From: Numida meleagris
Lineage: Eukaryota; Chordata; Aves; Galliformes; Numididae
Direction of reading: 5' to 3'
NCBI RefSeq assembly: GCF_002078875.1
Contig: NC_034414.1
Coordinates: 19,332,895 to 19,396,894 of the forward strand
DNA length: 64,000 nt
The notes below the pieces were generated by a model. The model was not told the DNA's origin. It did no database searches and saw only the letters and a list, made by a program, of their open reading frames with translations. Positions within the stretch are counted from its first letter, which is position 1. Each line of letters begins with the position of its first letter. The position numbers were made by a program, and so were the translations under genes. Positions 24,419-36,760 of this stretch are shown here, piece by piece.

Positions 24419-25058
24419 CTGAAAGGAGATCCGCTGTGTCAGAGGAAAGCCCAGGTGAATTGCCCTAAGAGGAGAGGAGCAGCTGTGCTCTGTTCTGTAC
24501 AATAAATGCCAACAACATTAGTGACTGCTGTGGTGCTGACAGCTTCCCAGCTGTGAACCATACCCAGCCTCCACTCCCAAACCCTAGGCAGCTTAGACTC
24601 TGAGATCTGGAGCCGAGCTCTTTGTCTGACTGGCCTGAGCCTCTAAATCTCGTTGCTTTAGCTATAAATGCCTCTCAGGAGTCTGAGTGTGCATGCCGGT
24701 GCAGGTTGGGCTCAGCCTCAGTGGTTCTAGTGTCTTCTGATATGGCCCTGTTTCCTGCTTTCCCCTTTCGCTCTGCCCTCTCCTCAATAGTCAGACTTCT
24801 GATCGTCCCTCCTTCCTCACGCTGGGGATGCACTTCAGCCCAGAGCACCTATGAGACATTCCTGGTGGGTAGCCAGCCGCAACATCACTCTTCAGCAGCT
24901 GCCAAGCCTGCCTGAGAAGCCCTGAGCAAGGACAGTGCTTCTGGTAGAAGAATTCCTGGCAGGAGCTGCATCTGCTGCTAGAGTGCCTGTCCAAGTGCCC
25001 ATTGCCTTCACTGCTCAGCAGCTGTCTTTACATGACCACAGCATGGCAGTAAGCATAC
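24419..25058 (-). other. PAMR1 intron 2
   Basis: This short intron of 640 bases has donor GTATGC and acceptor CTCCTTTCAG. I see no repeat or other gene in it. Confidence 0.85.
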
Positions 25059-25235
25059 CTGGGTGTATTAAACAGGAATCGCACTCATTCTCCTCATTCC
25101 TGCAGCAGGGAATGGTGTAGCCCACTTTTTCTTTCCGTCCTGGACAGACGCACTCAATCTGGTCGTACTCGCAGCATTCCCGGCACATGATGTTCCACTC
25201 TGCCCCAGGGCAGTTCTCATTGATCACTGTGTACT
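25059..25235 (-). CDS. PAMR1: PAMR1 coding exon 2: N-terminal cysteine-rich module
   Basis: The exon has 177 bases and encodes residues 25 (split) to 84 (split). It starts after a TTGCAG acceptor and ends at the donor G|GTATGC. The translation opens [18 protein letters not shown] and contains ten cysteines, at residues 33, 42, 45, 46, 53, 55, 68, 69, 76 and 79, including the adjacent pairs CC45-46 and CC68-69. It matches the N-terminal region of vertebrate PAMR1 almost residue for residue as I know it, differing in only a few places. The function of this module is not established; the cysteine density says it is an extracellular disulfide-bonded fold. The acceptor is followed directly by a second AG (CAG|AG|TAC), which allows a 2-base acceptor shift. 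Exon 3 lies only 640 bases downstream. Confidence 0.96.
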
Positions 25236-26709
25236 CTGCAAGTGGAGAGAGGAGGGATAGAGGGGGCAGAAAAAAAATCCCATTATCTGGAGAGGATTGA
25301 CAGAATCTGTTGTTCAGCAGTTTGTCAGATCATGCACAGTAAGAGGTTGTCCCAGGTCTTCAGCACAGGAAACTGCAAACTATGTGGTAACATGCAGCCA
25401 GAATACCAGATTGGTTTGGGTTTCTAAAGGACCCACAGGCAGTTTTGCAGGGTCAGACAGAGGAGGCATATACAGGAAGGTAAGGAATATATTCGCTTCA
25501 TTCTTTCCTCTGTAAGGCTTTCCCTTCACATCTGCATTGAGAAAAATAATCCCTTCTATTTTTTAATTAGATCATAAGAGAAACTCTTCTTCAAATCTAA
25601 GGTCTGACTTACAGACTTGTATACATGTAGATTATCTGAACTACAATGGCATGTTTTTTTTCAGTTTGTGTGTTTGCTGCTCTCAAAGAGTAAGATGTCC
25701 ACCAGGAAGGGGCAACAACACAGCTGGGCTGTAGCCAGTTTCGCTCCTTATTTTCATTCAGAAGTACACAGCTTTATACAGTTTCATTGTCAAAGGAAAC
25801 AAGATTTTTCATTATTTTAAAGGTTAATTTTGTTAGGAGTTTCTAATACTGCAACATTACTAATGTTTTTTTATTAGCTAGCATAACCTTAATTGCTAGT
25901 ATTTAAGCTATGCAAGACATACCCTTTTAGGAAAGGGCACTGTGATACCTCTAGTACAACTCTGGACAGTAAGTGCAGCTCCCACCTCCACTGTCAGCAT
26001 GCTGTCTAAGTTCCACAGATGGAAGTCTAATGAGTACACGGGGCTGTCAGCATGTCTCTTACCCAGCTGGCAGGCCTGATGGCTGCTTTCATGGAGTGCC
26101 ATGGTAAGGAGTGTGAGAGCAGACTAGAAAGATGAGACATGAAGAAAACTTGATGAGACTCTTTCTTCTTCTCACTCCCTTCCCTCACCCTCCTTTTCTT
26201 TCTCGATTGTTGTTAGGTAACATTCTTTTTTTCTTTTGTTTTCAACTCTGAGTGACAGAGCTGCATTGTCATTGGACCGAGCTGTTCTTCCGTAAGGCGC
26301 TCTCCTCTTTCGTTGGGCCCCATACCCTAATTACTATGTCTGCCACAGCTCCCTGCCTCTAAACTTTGCTGCTCTCTCTCTCTTGATCCTTCATGGTCTT
26401 GTGAAACCTGATTCCTCAGAGGTTTTTTTCTCTCAGGTGACATTTGGTCCATCAAAAAGGGACCACCAACTGTTCCTTCATTTCTTTCCCTTTGGCTGGG
26501 AAATGAAATTAAGCCCTTCACGCTCCTCAGGACTGAGCCTTTCCCAGCTCATTGCAGCTCTGAATTTGGAAACCAGGCTGCTGTTTGTGCAAAAACCTTT
26601 CTGTTCCCTCCTGATCCCCACAACCACTCCAAAAAGGAAAAAAGTGCATCTGTCATTCAATAAAATTCTCAATTTTTTTATTCCAGTAATTCTTGCATCA
26701 AAGTAACTG

Positions 26710-26895
26710 TAGTGTTTAGCAGTTATATAGCCTTTTGCCTGTAGATGTCAAGATGCTTCACATAGCTGTTTTTCCAGATGGGAAACTGAAACATAAGAGA
26801 GGTGAAGTGACTTTGCTCAAGGTCCCAGAGAAAAACAATAGCAGAGCCAGGAATTAAACTTGTGCCTTCTAATTCCCAGAACAGCAGTCAATCAA
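26710..26895 (+). repeat. MIR-like ancient SINE relic
   Basis: The segment has the characteristic MIR core order: CCAGATGGGAAACTGAAAC, then GAGAGGTGAAGTGACTTTGC, then CAAGGTCCCAGAG, then GCAGAGCCAGGAATTAAAC. This order is typical of tRNA-derived ancient SINEs shared by amniotes. It lies in intron 1, opposite in direction to PAMR1. Confidence 0.65.
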
Positions 26896-27083
26896 CTTGG
26901 CCAAGTTGGGACTTCTTCATATGTGGCTATTATTCTCTTCTAATGAAGCAATTTATCTATGAACTGTATCTGAATCAGATTCCACAGCAAATTGATTACA
27001 CGTGTCTAATTAACTTATTAGAACTGACATTCAACTTGATCCATCTCATCAAACATGACTAGAAAAAGCTGTTTCTGTGGTGT

Positions 27084-27098
27084 GGGGGGGGGGGGGGG
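27084..27098 (+). repeat. Homopolymer G15
   Basis: Fifteen consecutive G, in intron 1. Prone to sequencing error and to quadruplex formation on the plus strand. Confidence 0.95.
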
Positions 27099-27394
27099 AG
27101 TCTTTCAATCCTTATTGAAGGAGGACTCCCCAAAGTCTGGGCAATAAATAACTACCCAACACTCAGGAGCTTTTGCAAAGCTTAGTTCAAATTTTTGAGT
27201 TACCCAACTTGAACAAGATATCCAATGTTCCTCAAGATTGCTAAGGCTTATCAATAAAATGGCTATATCCACTTGGACTGTAGCTTCAAATTTCTCAAGA
27301 GAAGCTGCTATCTGTATAATGATTTGAATGTTTGCAGGCAGGGTTGCACTAGGCTGACTAAGGCATGTCTCCATCTTTGCAGAAATTCAAAAAC

Positions 27395-27515
27395 TGTTGA
27401 GATAAGGCTATGATCAAGGCAACATAACTTCCAGGTTAGCATTTCTCTGAGAGAGTCTGGGCCAGGTCACCTCCAGAGCTCCATTTCAACGTAAATTATT
27501 CTGTGATTCTGTGAC
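27395..27515 (+). mobile_element. Decayed CR1 LINE 3' end
   Basis: The stretch ends ATTCTGTGATTCTGTGA, a mutated form of the terminal CR1 repeats. It is preceded by GGGCCAGGTCACCTCCAGAGCTCC, shown here only as GGTCACCTCCAGAG for the core, a typical CR1 tail sequence in plus orientation. It may extend left to about 27,365. Divergence is high, so this is an old copy. Confidence 0.7.
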
Positions 27516-30500
27516 ACACGTATTTCTATGTGTAGAGTGTGTGCATATGTGCATTTATTTTTATGTGCAGAGCGTGTGTACACAACAAGGCCAAAAAGCA
27601 GGTGTCAGGCTTAACAGTTATTGAATTGAATGGGTCTACTGGAAGCATAAGTTGAGCTTAAGATAACGTGTGGTGTTAAAATAGGAGCAGCGGATCTTGG
27701 CCCTTAAAGAAATGTAAAAATATATTTGCTGACATCTAGAAATGCTTTTTGCACACTTCTTGCCTTTGTCTCAGTGGAGACAATGAAAACAGACTGTCTT
27801 TTGATTTACTGTCAGTTGAATTCCCTCCCAGGTTCTCAGGTACTGCAGTTTGGGCAATATATATAACCTTGACAGGGGAACTTGTGGGTCTGAGGTGTGT
27901 TTTTAAGTGATCCTCTCTAGGATTCTGTTCACAGACACCATTAAATCTGTTCTTCTGAAGTTTAGTATAAGCTATTTTTTAAGGAAATTCGTGGAAAGTT
28001 TTGATATATCCCTTTAATAATTGTAGGATCCCTTTTGTGTTGCGTATATATCTTGTGGCTGCTGAACAAAAGGCAAAGGAACACTTTCTGGGGTTGCACA
28101 GAGATGCACAGAGCAGTGCATATGGTTCTGTTGCTGAGCACAGTCTGGGCTCCAGTGAGGAAAAGGCATGACCCTGTTCCCCATTGTGTGTCTGGGGAAT
28201 GGGAACCATTTGCCACTGGGGGTTCCCTGCAGACACAGTTGGCCATTACCACCCTGAAAGAGAAAAGTTAGATACAGGGGAAGATTTAATGAGTGAGTGA
28301 AATGCCAGTGGTGGATGGGGTAATTGTGAGGCACTCTGTGGGCCTGACTCTGGTAATTGTCCAGAGAAGGCAGGCTGGCATGCAGGCAGTAGCTGTGCCT
28401 CCCAGTGTCACACGCAGTGCAGAAAGTGGTTTGACCTGATTTTGGAAGAAGCAGGAAGAAGCTACTTGACAACCCCTACAAAATATTTTGCTGAACACAG
28501 CAAACAAGTCTCAGGACAGGCAAACAAACAGTGAATTAATTTATGGGATTTTAATGATGGAAGGAAAGCCCATTAAATCCAGGAAATAGACAGCACATAT
28601 GGAAGCAGCTCAAGACCATGGAAACCAAGCAAGAAATAGCTGTGTAGGGAAGGCATGCGAACAGCTGGGGAAGGTGCCACGGGAATGCCCACTGTGCTCA
28701 GCAGCCTGGCAGAGCTTGATGCTGGGTTTTGCCTCTTGCTTCAAGTTCAGCCTGGGGGAGGTGTGCAATGGAGAAATGGGGGCAGTGTGCAACTAGCTGG
28801 TACTTCTCATGCACTTCCAGGTTTGGATGGATACACAGTCACACTGTTCTGAACTGACATCAGAACCCAGGGGAACTGCCTGGACCCTGCCGCATGGGGC
28901 ATATTTCAGATCCTACAGCCAGGCTTTCAGTGATTGATTCTGTAAGACAGAAGCACGAGAGGATGCTCTCAGGCAGCGCCTGTGTTTCCATGGGTTCTAA
29001 GTGGCCTTCCTGTTGGCAACATCAGCCCAAGGGCTGTTACAGCAAAGGCAATTCATCAGACATGCTGCCACCTCCCCTGCTCTCCCATATTTACCTGAGG
29101 CTTTGGGAAGCTCTCCCTGCTAACAGGCAGTCCCTGTTAGCCTACATGTGTGTGATGAGCTGCAGTGAGGAGAGGTGATGCAGGAGTGCCTGGAGAGGCT
29201 GGCTCTGTTTGTCTCAGCTGAGCCCGCGCCAGGAGCCTGCTGAATGCAGGTGAAGTGCACATACTGAGGAACCAGTGCTCAATAAGTGCATGGCCAATCT
29301 GCTGAATAGCGTAATGCTTTCTGACTTCCCTGTGCAGGCAAGGCCTCAGTTTCTCCACAGATCCTCAAGACTGCAAAGACAAGATGTTCAGCCTTTGCTC
29401 TTGATTTTAATTCAGCTCCGTGTTTGTCCTTGTAAAAGCAGTGCTTGTCTGCCTGTCTCTGTACCATATTCCTGCAGGAGCCAGTGAAGCACTGGAAGCG
29501 GGTTACTCCTGCTGCTATCATAGCTATAAGGTGAAATATAACTTTAATCTGCTGGACTATCAAGCTTCTGCTGTCACTCACTCCATTTACAAAGTTGCAG
29601 GAAATCCAGCTTTGATTTGACTTGTCTGGCCATCCACATCCCTCACTTGCTCTGTCTTAGAGCTCCCTTATTTGCTTTTTATTTCTGCTTTGCTTTTTCA
29701 AAAGGTGCTGACTTCCTTGTTCAAGATATGCCTAGGCTCAGCAGCATGGTGTGCAGCAGAGGAGCCTAAACAGTGGGTGATGCAGTCATCTCCTTGATGC
29801 AACCATTTCTGTTTTTCCTATCTCCCTCATGGCACACACGTGAGTCAGCCATTTCTGTCCAGGCCAAACCTCAAATAATATCCTTTCCCAAACTGCAGAA
29901 CCTCGGAAAGTGAGGTGATAAAAACTCCACAAGAAATTCTTTATTAGTACTTGGGAAGGATGGCCATGGAGGTTTGACAGAAATACTGTTTGAAATTGAA
30001 TCGAAATGCAGCCTTCCAAAAGGGTAGTTTTTACTGCACCATTCTGAAAAGCTGGAAGTCTCCTTGGAAGATAAGTGAAGGCTCCATTAGCAGTCACCCT
30101 GAAGAGTGGAGATATGTTTTTTATTCTTATGCCAGTGAGTTCAAAGAGGATGCCCAAGTAATAAAAAATAGCTGCAAGGATAAGACCATCTTAAAGCACT
30201 AGTTCTATTCAGTGCAAGGTCTGCTGGAAAGGATAGTGATGAGTCCTATGGGATATGCAATGAGCCCAGTCAAATCTCTCGTTTGAGAGAAAAGCAGAGA
30301 CCTACAAGGGATGGAAAAAGTCTGATCATCAAAGAATGCTATGTCTTAGAGCTCAGGGATGAAGGGAGGACTGCCAAAAGCCAAACTGAACTTGACCTTG
30401 CAAAGGAAATTAGAATAATAGTAAAAGGTTCTTCAGCCATTAAAAAAAATAAGGAAAGAAGAAAAGTGACTCTTGTGGGATAGAGGTGCAGATAAAATGT

Positions 30501-33500
30501 GAGATGGTGTTGGACAGTGCAGTGAGTTGCTAGCTTTCATTTTCAGGGAGTCTACTTATGGGGAACCTGTGAGCAAAACTGACACATTATTGGTTTGAGG
30601 GCATGGAAACAAATCAAGCATGATCCATGTATTAGTGAACTTCTAACCAACTACAGTTTGCAGTGTCGGATATTCCAAGTAAACCGGATTCCGTTTTGGT
30701 TTATCCTACAACATTAGACCTAAACATCTGGTGATTGACAAATGAATTCACAAGAATGCTGCTGCCTCAAGGCTGGGTTGGACAGCTCTTTACTGTAAGA
30801 CTTCAATTTCAGCCCACTTGTTTCTTCTCATGGTAAATTTGTCAGACGCCTTACTAGATAGAAGGGAGATTTCTGTTCAAAATGGCTTGGAGCTAAGAAA
30901 ATTATATGCCTCAGAACTAAAGTGAATTGGAGCAAGCCCAGTCACCCAAATTAACTCTTGTGTCTTCCACTTCTTTGAAAGAATGGCATTTTTAAGCAGA
31001 TGTCCATGCTGCTGATGAAATGGAACACCTCCATCCCTTCTGTCTCTGATTTCCTATTTTCACTCCCTTTGTGCTGGCATTAGCTGGTACATGGAGGGAT
31101 CAGAGGACTGATTTGGCAGAAAACAATTTTGCATCTCCTTCCCTCCTTGCAAAAAAAAGTTGCAGCCTAAATGTGCTCTGCAGTCCAAAAGAGAGTACTT
31201 CAGGACCTTACTGGACGTATCTATTTATCAGAACACAGAAGAAAGTGTTTTGTAAGGACATCCATACCTTGATCTGAACCATGGATCTTCCCATCTGTTC
31301 TGTTACCCTGCAAAGATGAGTTTTCCTCCTATCCTATCATTTATCTATCAGCCCATGGATATAACACTACTTTGGCTCAAGGAAATATAATTTCAAATTG
31401 CTTTAAAAAGTGGTGCATGAATTAAAAGTGTATTGTAAATAAGAGGTACAGATACATCTCTAAAATTAGAGTCCATGGTGGACGACTGCTCCAATGTGTT
31501 TATTCAACCAGCTCATGTTTCACAGATAAGAATATAGCCCTTTTTATTTTATTGCCTTTTTTTGTTAAGCATAATGCTCAATAACAATTACTGACTTCTG
31601 CAGAAGAAGCAAGCATTTGAGTTCGAAGGAACAATTTCTTAAGGCTCTTATTAGGGAATGTTCAGCTGTGTAATAATTCTGAAATCAAAGATTCTCATTT
31701 AAAGAAAAAATAGCTCCAACAGAGGTGAAGCCTAGTAAGAGCAAATGTTTTCTTCCTATTCGGGTCTGTCTCATTTTTATGACTGCTTCAGTCTGCTCTT
31801 TATTCAAGTTTACTGTCATTACACGAATGTGGAGGCTGGTCTTCATCCCGTAGGTGTTGTGTGTGGACATTAATGACATGAGGAGCAATAAGCACACAGA
31901 AGAACTACGATTTTTCAACTGGAAATGAGAAACCTTGGGTGAAAACTGTGGCTCCACTATGATGAACAGCAAAGATATTTTGAATTCAGAAACCGATCTC
32001 AGAAGGAAAGAGATATTACTCTAAGAGGCTTTTACTGGTGCACTTGGAAAACAGTGTACCCCAAACCATTTTCCAATGATGGAAAGCGCGGGTCTTTAGT
32101 CCTGACCTTTTTATGCCTCAGATAATATATTGTGTGCAATCCCACTATTTTCCTAATAGGTGGCTTAAGAAGATGAAAGACACAATGCTGTCTCTAAAAG
32201 GCCTTGGTTCTCCTTAGAAATTATGTGCCTACTCTTCTTTTTAGCAGCTGAGCTAATTAAATGAGGGGCTAAAATACATCCTTGTTTTAGCTTTACTGCG
32301 TGTGCTTCATTTAAGGATTACAGGCCGTTGTTGAATAATCGGACTGCTTCTCCCAGTGAGCCAGCTCCCATCCTTTCCTGGCTATTAGTGTGCTTTCACA
32401 CAGCAGTAAGAGGGAGGTGAAAACATGGAAGGATTTCTACAAACAAAAAAAACCCCAAAAATAACGAGCCAAAGCCAGTGGGTGAACGCGGGGGGAAGTC
32501 TACTATACTAAGCTGACTGTCCACTTAATAAATGTGCATTAACTCCACCATCCTTCTTAAGTTCCAAATGCATGGTTGTGTTGAAGGCAGACTAACTATG
32601 GAAAGTATATTCTGTTTCAGAAGTGCACTGAAAAGCTGTCTAGTGTCTGTACAACTGTGTTCTGCTGGATGAGGCCACGGTTGGCCTAAACTCTGTCTTG
32701 TTGGCAATACAGATAATGGTTCACATAGCTATAAGGCTAATGCACATTCTTCTTTGACTCAGAAGTGGGGTGTGTCTTAATGTTTCCGAACATGAGGCTC
32801 TCTATTCTAGGCTTCCTGTTGTCATGTAGTGTATTGTAGCTATAAAATTCAGAAATAGATAGTCCTGTTGCTCATAACAGCCCTTAAGTTTGCTTCAGTG
32901 TGCTCCTACAGTAATGCCTTTTCACACTTGCAAGCTTCCTCTCTTAACTGGGCTGGATAAACAAATCATAAACTCTCAACGCTTCTGCTCTGGCAAAAGA
33001 GGAGAAAAGAATTGTTACTTCAGTAAGAAGTAATTTTGAGATCTCCATCTGGTCCTTGGGATTTCCCGTATCTATCTCAATCCACGCTGCTGCCTTTTGT
33101 TCAGTCAATAATAAAAATCAAGTATCTCAATGTAACTGAAAGGAAAGCCAAGTAAAAAAAAAAAAATCATGCTTCCTATTTGTGGGGTATAGGCGTTGCT
33201 CATCTAAGAGTTATAACAGTGGCTTAATGCATAAAGAGCATTTCCAGTCTTAACTGAAAATAGGAGTGTCCATCCATTCAGTCTGTCTGTACCATGAAAC
33301 CTTGAGATCCCACTTTCACTCAGCCAGCTTTTCCCAGTAGTGATGCCCACTGGCTGTTGCAGGCCTACTTCCTTTCTTCTCATGTTTCAGCAGCCCTTTT
33401 TTTAGCAGTAAGCTGTACCACAAAAAATAGAGCCATACTCCATACACTGCAAGTAGAAATCTGTTCCCTTCTATATTTTCTTGTACAAAGCCTTATATGC

Positions 33501-36378
33501 CTTCCTTTCTCTCTAGGGACAGACTGGCTAGTCTGTAGGGCCAGAGAGATGCTTTGAGCACACAAGCCTCCATCGCGTTTCAGATCTTGCTCCAATTAAA
33601 CCTTGTTCCTCCCAGCACACATCTTCCCTTGCCCTCAAAATACCACAGCTTTCTCTTTCTGTATCTTTTCGCCTTAGTCAGATTTAAATTGCAGGCCATC
33701 ATCTATGCTAACAGCCAGGGTGTTTTAGCATCTAAAGCAACCTGAAGAAAACTGCACTAAACCTCCTCCTCCTTCAGTTTCTCCTCTGTAATTATGAGAT
33801 GGTATTTTGATCTCATTATTGGCACCGTGGCATTGTGTGTTTGTCTGAGAAGGGCTGTGACATGGTCAAACAGCTAGGACACAGATGGAACACAGAGGTT
33901 ACTACATTACTCATCAGGCCTTGATTTCTTTCTGGGATAGAAAAGCTTATTCTGGCCAGGGAAATTACACTAATGTGACTGGGAAGAGATTTTGTTTTTC
34001 TTGTGCTGCAAAACAAGGAACAGGAGCAGGTATGAATGCAGTGCTTTTGAGGTTAAAGAGCCCAGCCTTCATTAACAGGCCTGGGGAACAGAGTTCTGTG
34101 ATGGGGGGGAATATTGGGAAATCTGTGGAAAAGAAACAGCTGCAAGATTTAATTCCATGACCACACGACACAAGAACGTGCTTGTGCTAAACGTGGAGAA
34201 GTGGTGCTAGACCTTCAAGTGCTTCCTTGCTGTAGCTGTGTCAGACCTGGACCAGGTTGGCAGAACACTTGCAGCTAACATTGCTTGCATAGAAATAGCC
34301 CAAACAGACAGCAGCCAGATCCCTGAGCCCTCACCTCAAGTTTTACACTATGCAGCTCCCCTGGGGCTGTAGTTCAGCCCTGGACAAGGGCTGCAGGGTG
34401 CCCCCCCAGCTGCCAGCCCTGTGCCCTTGCTGATGGCTTGTCTCCCTGCCCCTCAGCTGCCTCCCCACCACAACTCTTGTTCCATGGGCAGGAGAGGGAA
34501 GCCCACGTCCCTGAGGGAACCACACTGCTGGAGGCACCTGTGTGGCCCTGCAGTGGGGCAGGCTCCCTCTGGGCTACACAAAGCCCAGCCTGGGGGTACT
34601 GAAGGGCTCACGGGGACTCCTGGGAGGTGGCCTCGGGGTTGAGCATGTGTAAACCCAACTTTCCTCTAAAGCAGAAAGTGAGGCTCTCAGCCTTTGTCCA
34701 TGCTAGGAAGCTAAACATGTGAACTGAAGTAACCCATTTGCTAAGATTGAATGCATCTGGATGCCTCTGAATGCATCTGGGCTTCACTTCTCTAGACAGA
34801 GGATGGAGGAGGAGGGGAAGAGAGACTGGGGAGGGTTAAGATATGCAGGAGCACACACAAACACACATGTATTTTTAAGGAAATATGAGTCACTGGCACT
34901 TCAGGGTTATTCCAAAAATCAACTCCCAGACCTCCTCTGACTCCAGCCCCCAACTCTTGAGGCAGGCCCTGTGCAACTGGGTGTGATAAATAGGGATAAA
35001 AATTGGATACATCTGTGGGGAGGAGGCATAGTGCTATTTTCCAACCTGCCCTGACTTGCTCAGGCCACTGCACTGTTGAGTCCTTGCCCTGGCCGGGAGC
35101 TCCTTTCCTGCCCTTGTGTGTGGAGTGAGAGGCACAGAGTGGGCAGGGGGATGGCTGTAGATGTGAGACCCCACTGCCCTGCAGTCACTGTCCCTGGTGC
35201 ATGAGGAGCTGGTGCCGGGCGGGTGACGAATCTCTCTGCAACAGCCAGCTGCTGGCCTGGCACCGCCTGTCCTTAGGAGTGCTCGGGCATGTGACAGAGG
35301 GACAGGCTGCCACGAGGACAAGAAGTAGGTGCAGGTGGGACAGCAGGACAGTGTTTTGTGCTGGTGCCCCTGGGGGAAGCTTTGGCAGCAGACAGTCTCC
35401 GTGCCACCCAGGCCCTGAGGATTGGTGAGGCAGAATGCTGCAGAGCAGACCCTCTGGTTCAGTCCCCAGTGAGGCGGGCTCTGAAGCCCCATCCTTGACA
35501 CCGATAATTTATAGCCATCACAGGCTGCCTGCATGCCTGACACCTCCCCTGGTCTGCCGTTCCCTCCAAGGTGCTTACCTTGCCGGCAGCATTGCGACCT
35601 GGGGGCACCTGACCTCCCAGTCAGCAGCCTGCAGGATGCTGACAGCCATCTGTGCCAGCGGCTCCAGCCGCTTCCAGGTGTAAACAGCCCGCGTTCATGG
35701 CCACATCACAGCAAATCTGCACTCACCAGTAAACACCTTTCATTTAGCCTTATCAAGAAGAAGCTGAACATGCTGGCTCAGCAGAAACTGGAGCACAGCT
35801 AGACTACAAAAAAGATTATTTTGCTTTAACAAGGCTTCCCCTTCAAAAGAATAATATTGGAAGCGCTAAAGCCCAGATCGGAAACAATGTGTGGCTTTTG
35901 TTTTCTTTTTTTTCCTACACTTTTTTCCTCCTTTGCCTTCATTCTTGGTGTTGGGGCCGGAGAGGAAAGTCTCTGTCTTGCCAAACTAAACAAATTACGC
36001 TTTATAATTTGGAGTCTTAAATGCCTCTTTTTTTATCATCATTTCCTTAGCATTGAGTGTTGAGAAAGTAAAGCAGTAGTAGGTGAAGTGATTGCAAACC
36101 CTTTTCTTGATGGCCATTGGCAAACAAATCTAGCCAGTTGTTTCTCTTTAAGGCTATTAAGCTTGCCTGGAAACCATCCCTGGGCAGACCTCCCCCCACA
36201 CGCTCTCCATACCAGCGAGAAATGCATCGATAAAGCAGAGCCCCTTCCTGCTATTCTTACCACCCCTGCAGATCTCTCCACTTCCCATGACAGCGCATGA
36301 GCTCAAACCCCTCTGACCACACTGAAGGAAAGGCACAGATTCAACCGTGCCGGGAATGCAGACGCTCACTTACGGTAC

Positions 36379-36451
36379 CTCTCGGCAAGCAGGAGATGAG
36401 CAGAAGCTGGAGGAGGGTAAGTCCTATGTGTGTCCAGGGGGCTCGCTCCAT
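36379..36451 (-). CDS. PAMR1: PAMR1 coding exon 1: start codon and signal peptide
   Basis: This exon encodes residues 1-24 plus the first base of codon 25. The start is the first ATG in its frame; it has A at -3 and G at +4, a strong Kozak context. After a short polar start (ERAPWTHIG) comes a hydrophobic core, LTLLQLLLISCLP, which is a typical secretory signal peptide, probably cleaved around residues 21-24. Human PAMR1 has a closely similar leader ending in LPRE. The exon ends in codon phase 1 at AGAG|GTACCG; joining it to exon 2 restores Glu25 and the expected E-Y-T-V-I-N-E. The donor is weak after +3, and a perfect GTAAGT lies 5 bases further on (36,373-36,368), which is odd. The next exon is 11.1 kb away. 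Any untranslated first exon further upstream cannot be seen from sequence alone. Confidence 0.9.
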
Positions 36452-36760
36452 ACTGCTCAGGCCGGTGCAGCGGTGTGACTGCTCAGGAAGGGAGAGCAGG
36501 CAAACAGCTTTTACTGGGACCTCACCAGCTCCAGGCTGCAAGAGATCTCGGATTTCAGACCTCGGCTGGCTCCCATCCTCACCAGAGGGGAACTACCTTC
36601 AAGAGACTTCTCAGGCGTCCAGAAGCACGACGTCACCCCAAACCTCTCCAACTGCTGCCTTAACCCTTTCTGAACTCTGGCAGCCGATTGCTTTTGTGAT
36701 GTGTTTATTGGCTTTTAGTGCTCAGCTGTAAGATAGCAATTTTCATCTCAGAAAGAAAGA
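36452..36760 (-). promoter_or_regulatory. PAMR1: PAMR1 5' untranslated and proximal promoter region
   Basis: This is the sequence directly upstream of the PAMR1 start codon, read on the minus strand. A near-consensus CRE, TGACGTCG, lies at 36,628-36,635, about 180 bases from the ATG. An inverted CCAAT box (plus-strand ATTGG, 36,707-36,711) lies about 260 bases from it. I saw no convincing TATA box. The frame upstream of the ATG stays open for about 30 codons but has no other ATG. GC is moderate and CpG density is not island-like, in contrast to the intron 3 island. The transcription start was not determined; motif positions are seen, and promoter function is inferred from position. Confidence 0.5.

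Larger units (their letters stand above)
25236..36378 (-). other. PAMR1 intron 1
   Basis: At 11,143 bases this is the longest complete intron here. It contains a MIR-like relic (about 26,710-26,895), a run of 15 G (27,084-27,098) and a decayed CR1 end (about 27,395-27,515). It also has a GC-richer, CpG-poor tract around 34,330-35,660, and a small direct duplication of GAATGCATCTG near 34,749-34,781. Long open frames at 28,014-28,472 and 35,034-35,543 on the minus strand have no family motif. AT-rich stretches with TAAT cores (for example 32,240-32,345) could be regulatory, but nothing in the sequence proves it. Confidence 0.8.

Noticed and set aside
28014..28472. 152-codon open frame on the minus strand in intron 1
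   Set aside because: No recognisable domain, no codon pattern like the PAMR1 exons, and overlapping frames are equally open.
35034..35543. 169-codon open frame on the minus strand near exon 1
   Set aside because: Lies in a GC-richer tract; the translation is low in structure-forming pattern and matches no family I know.
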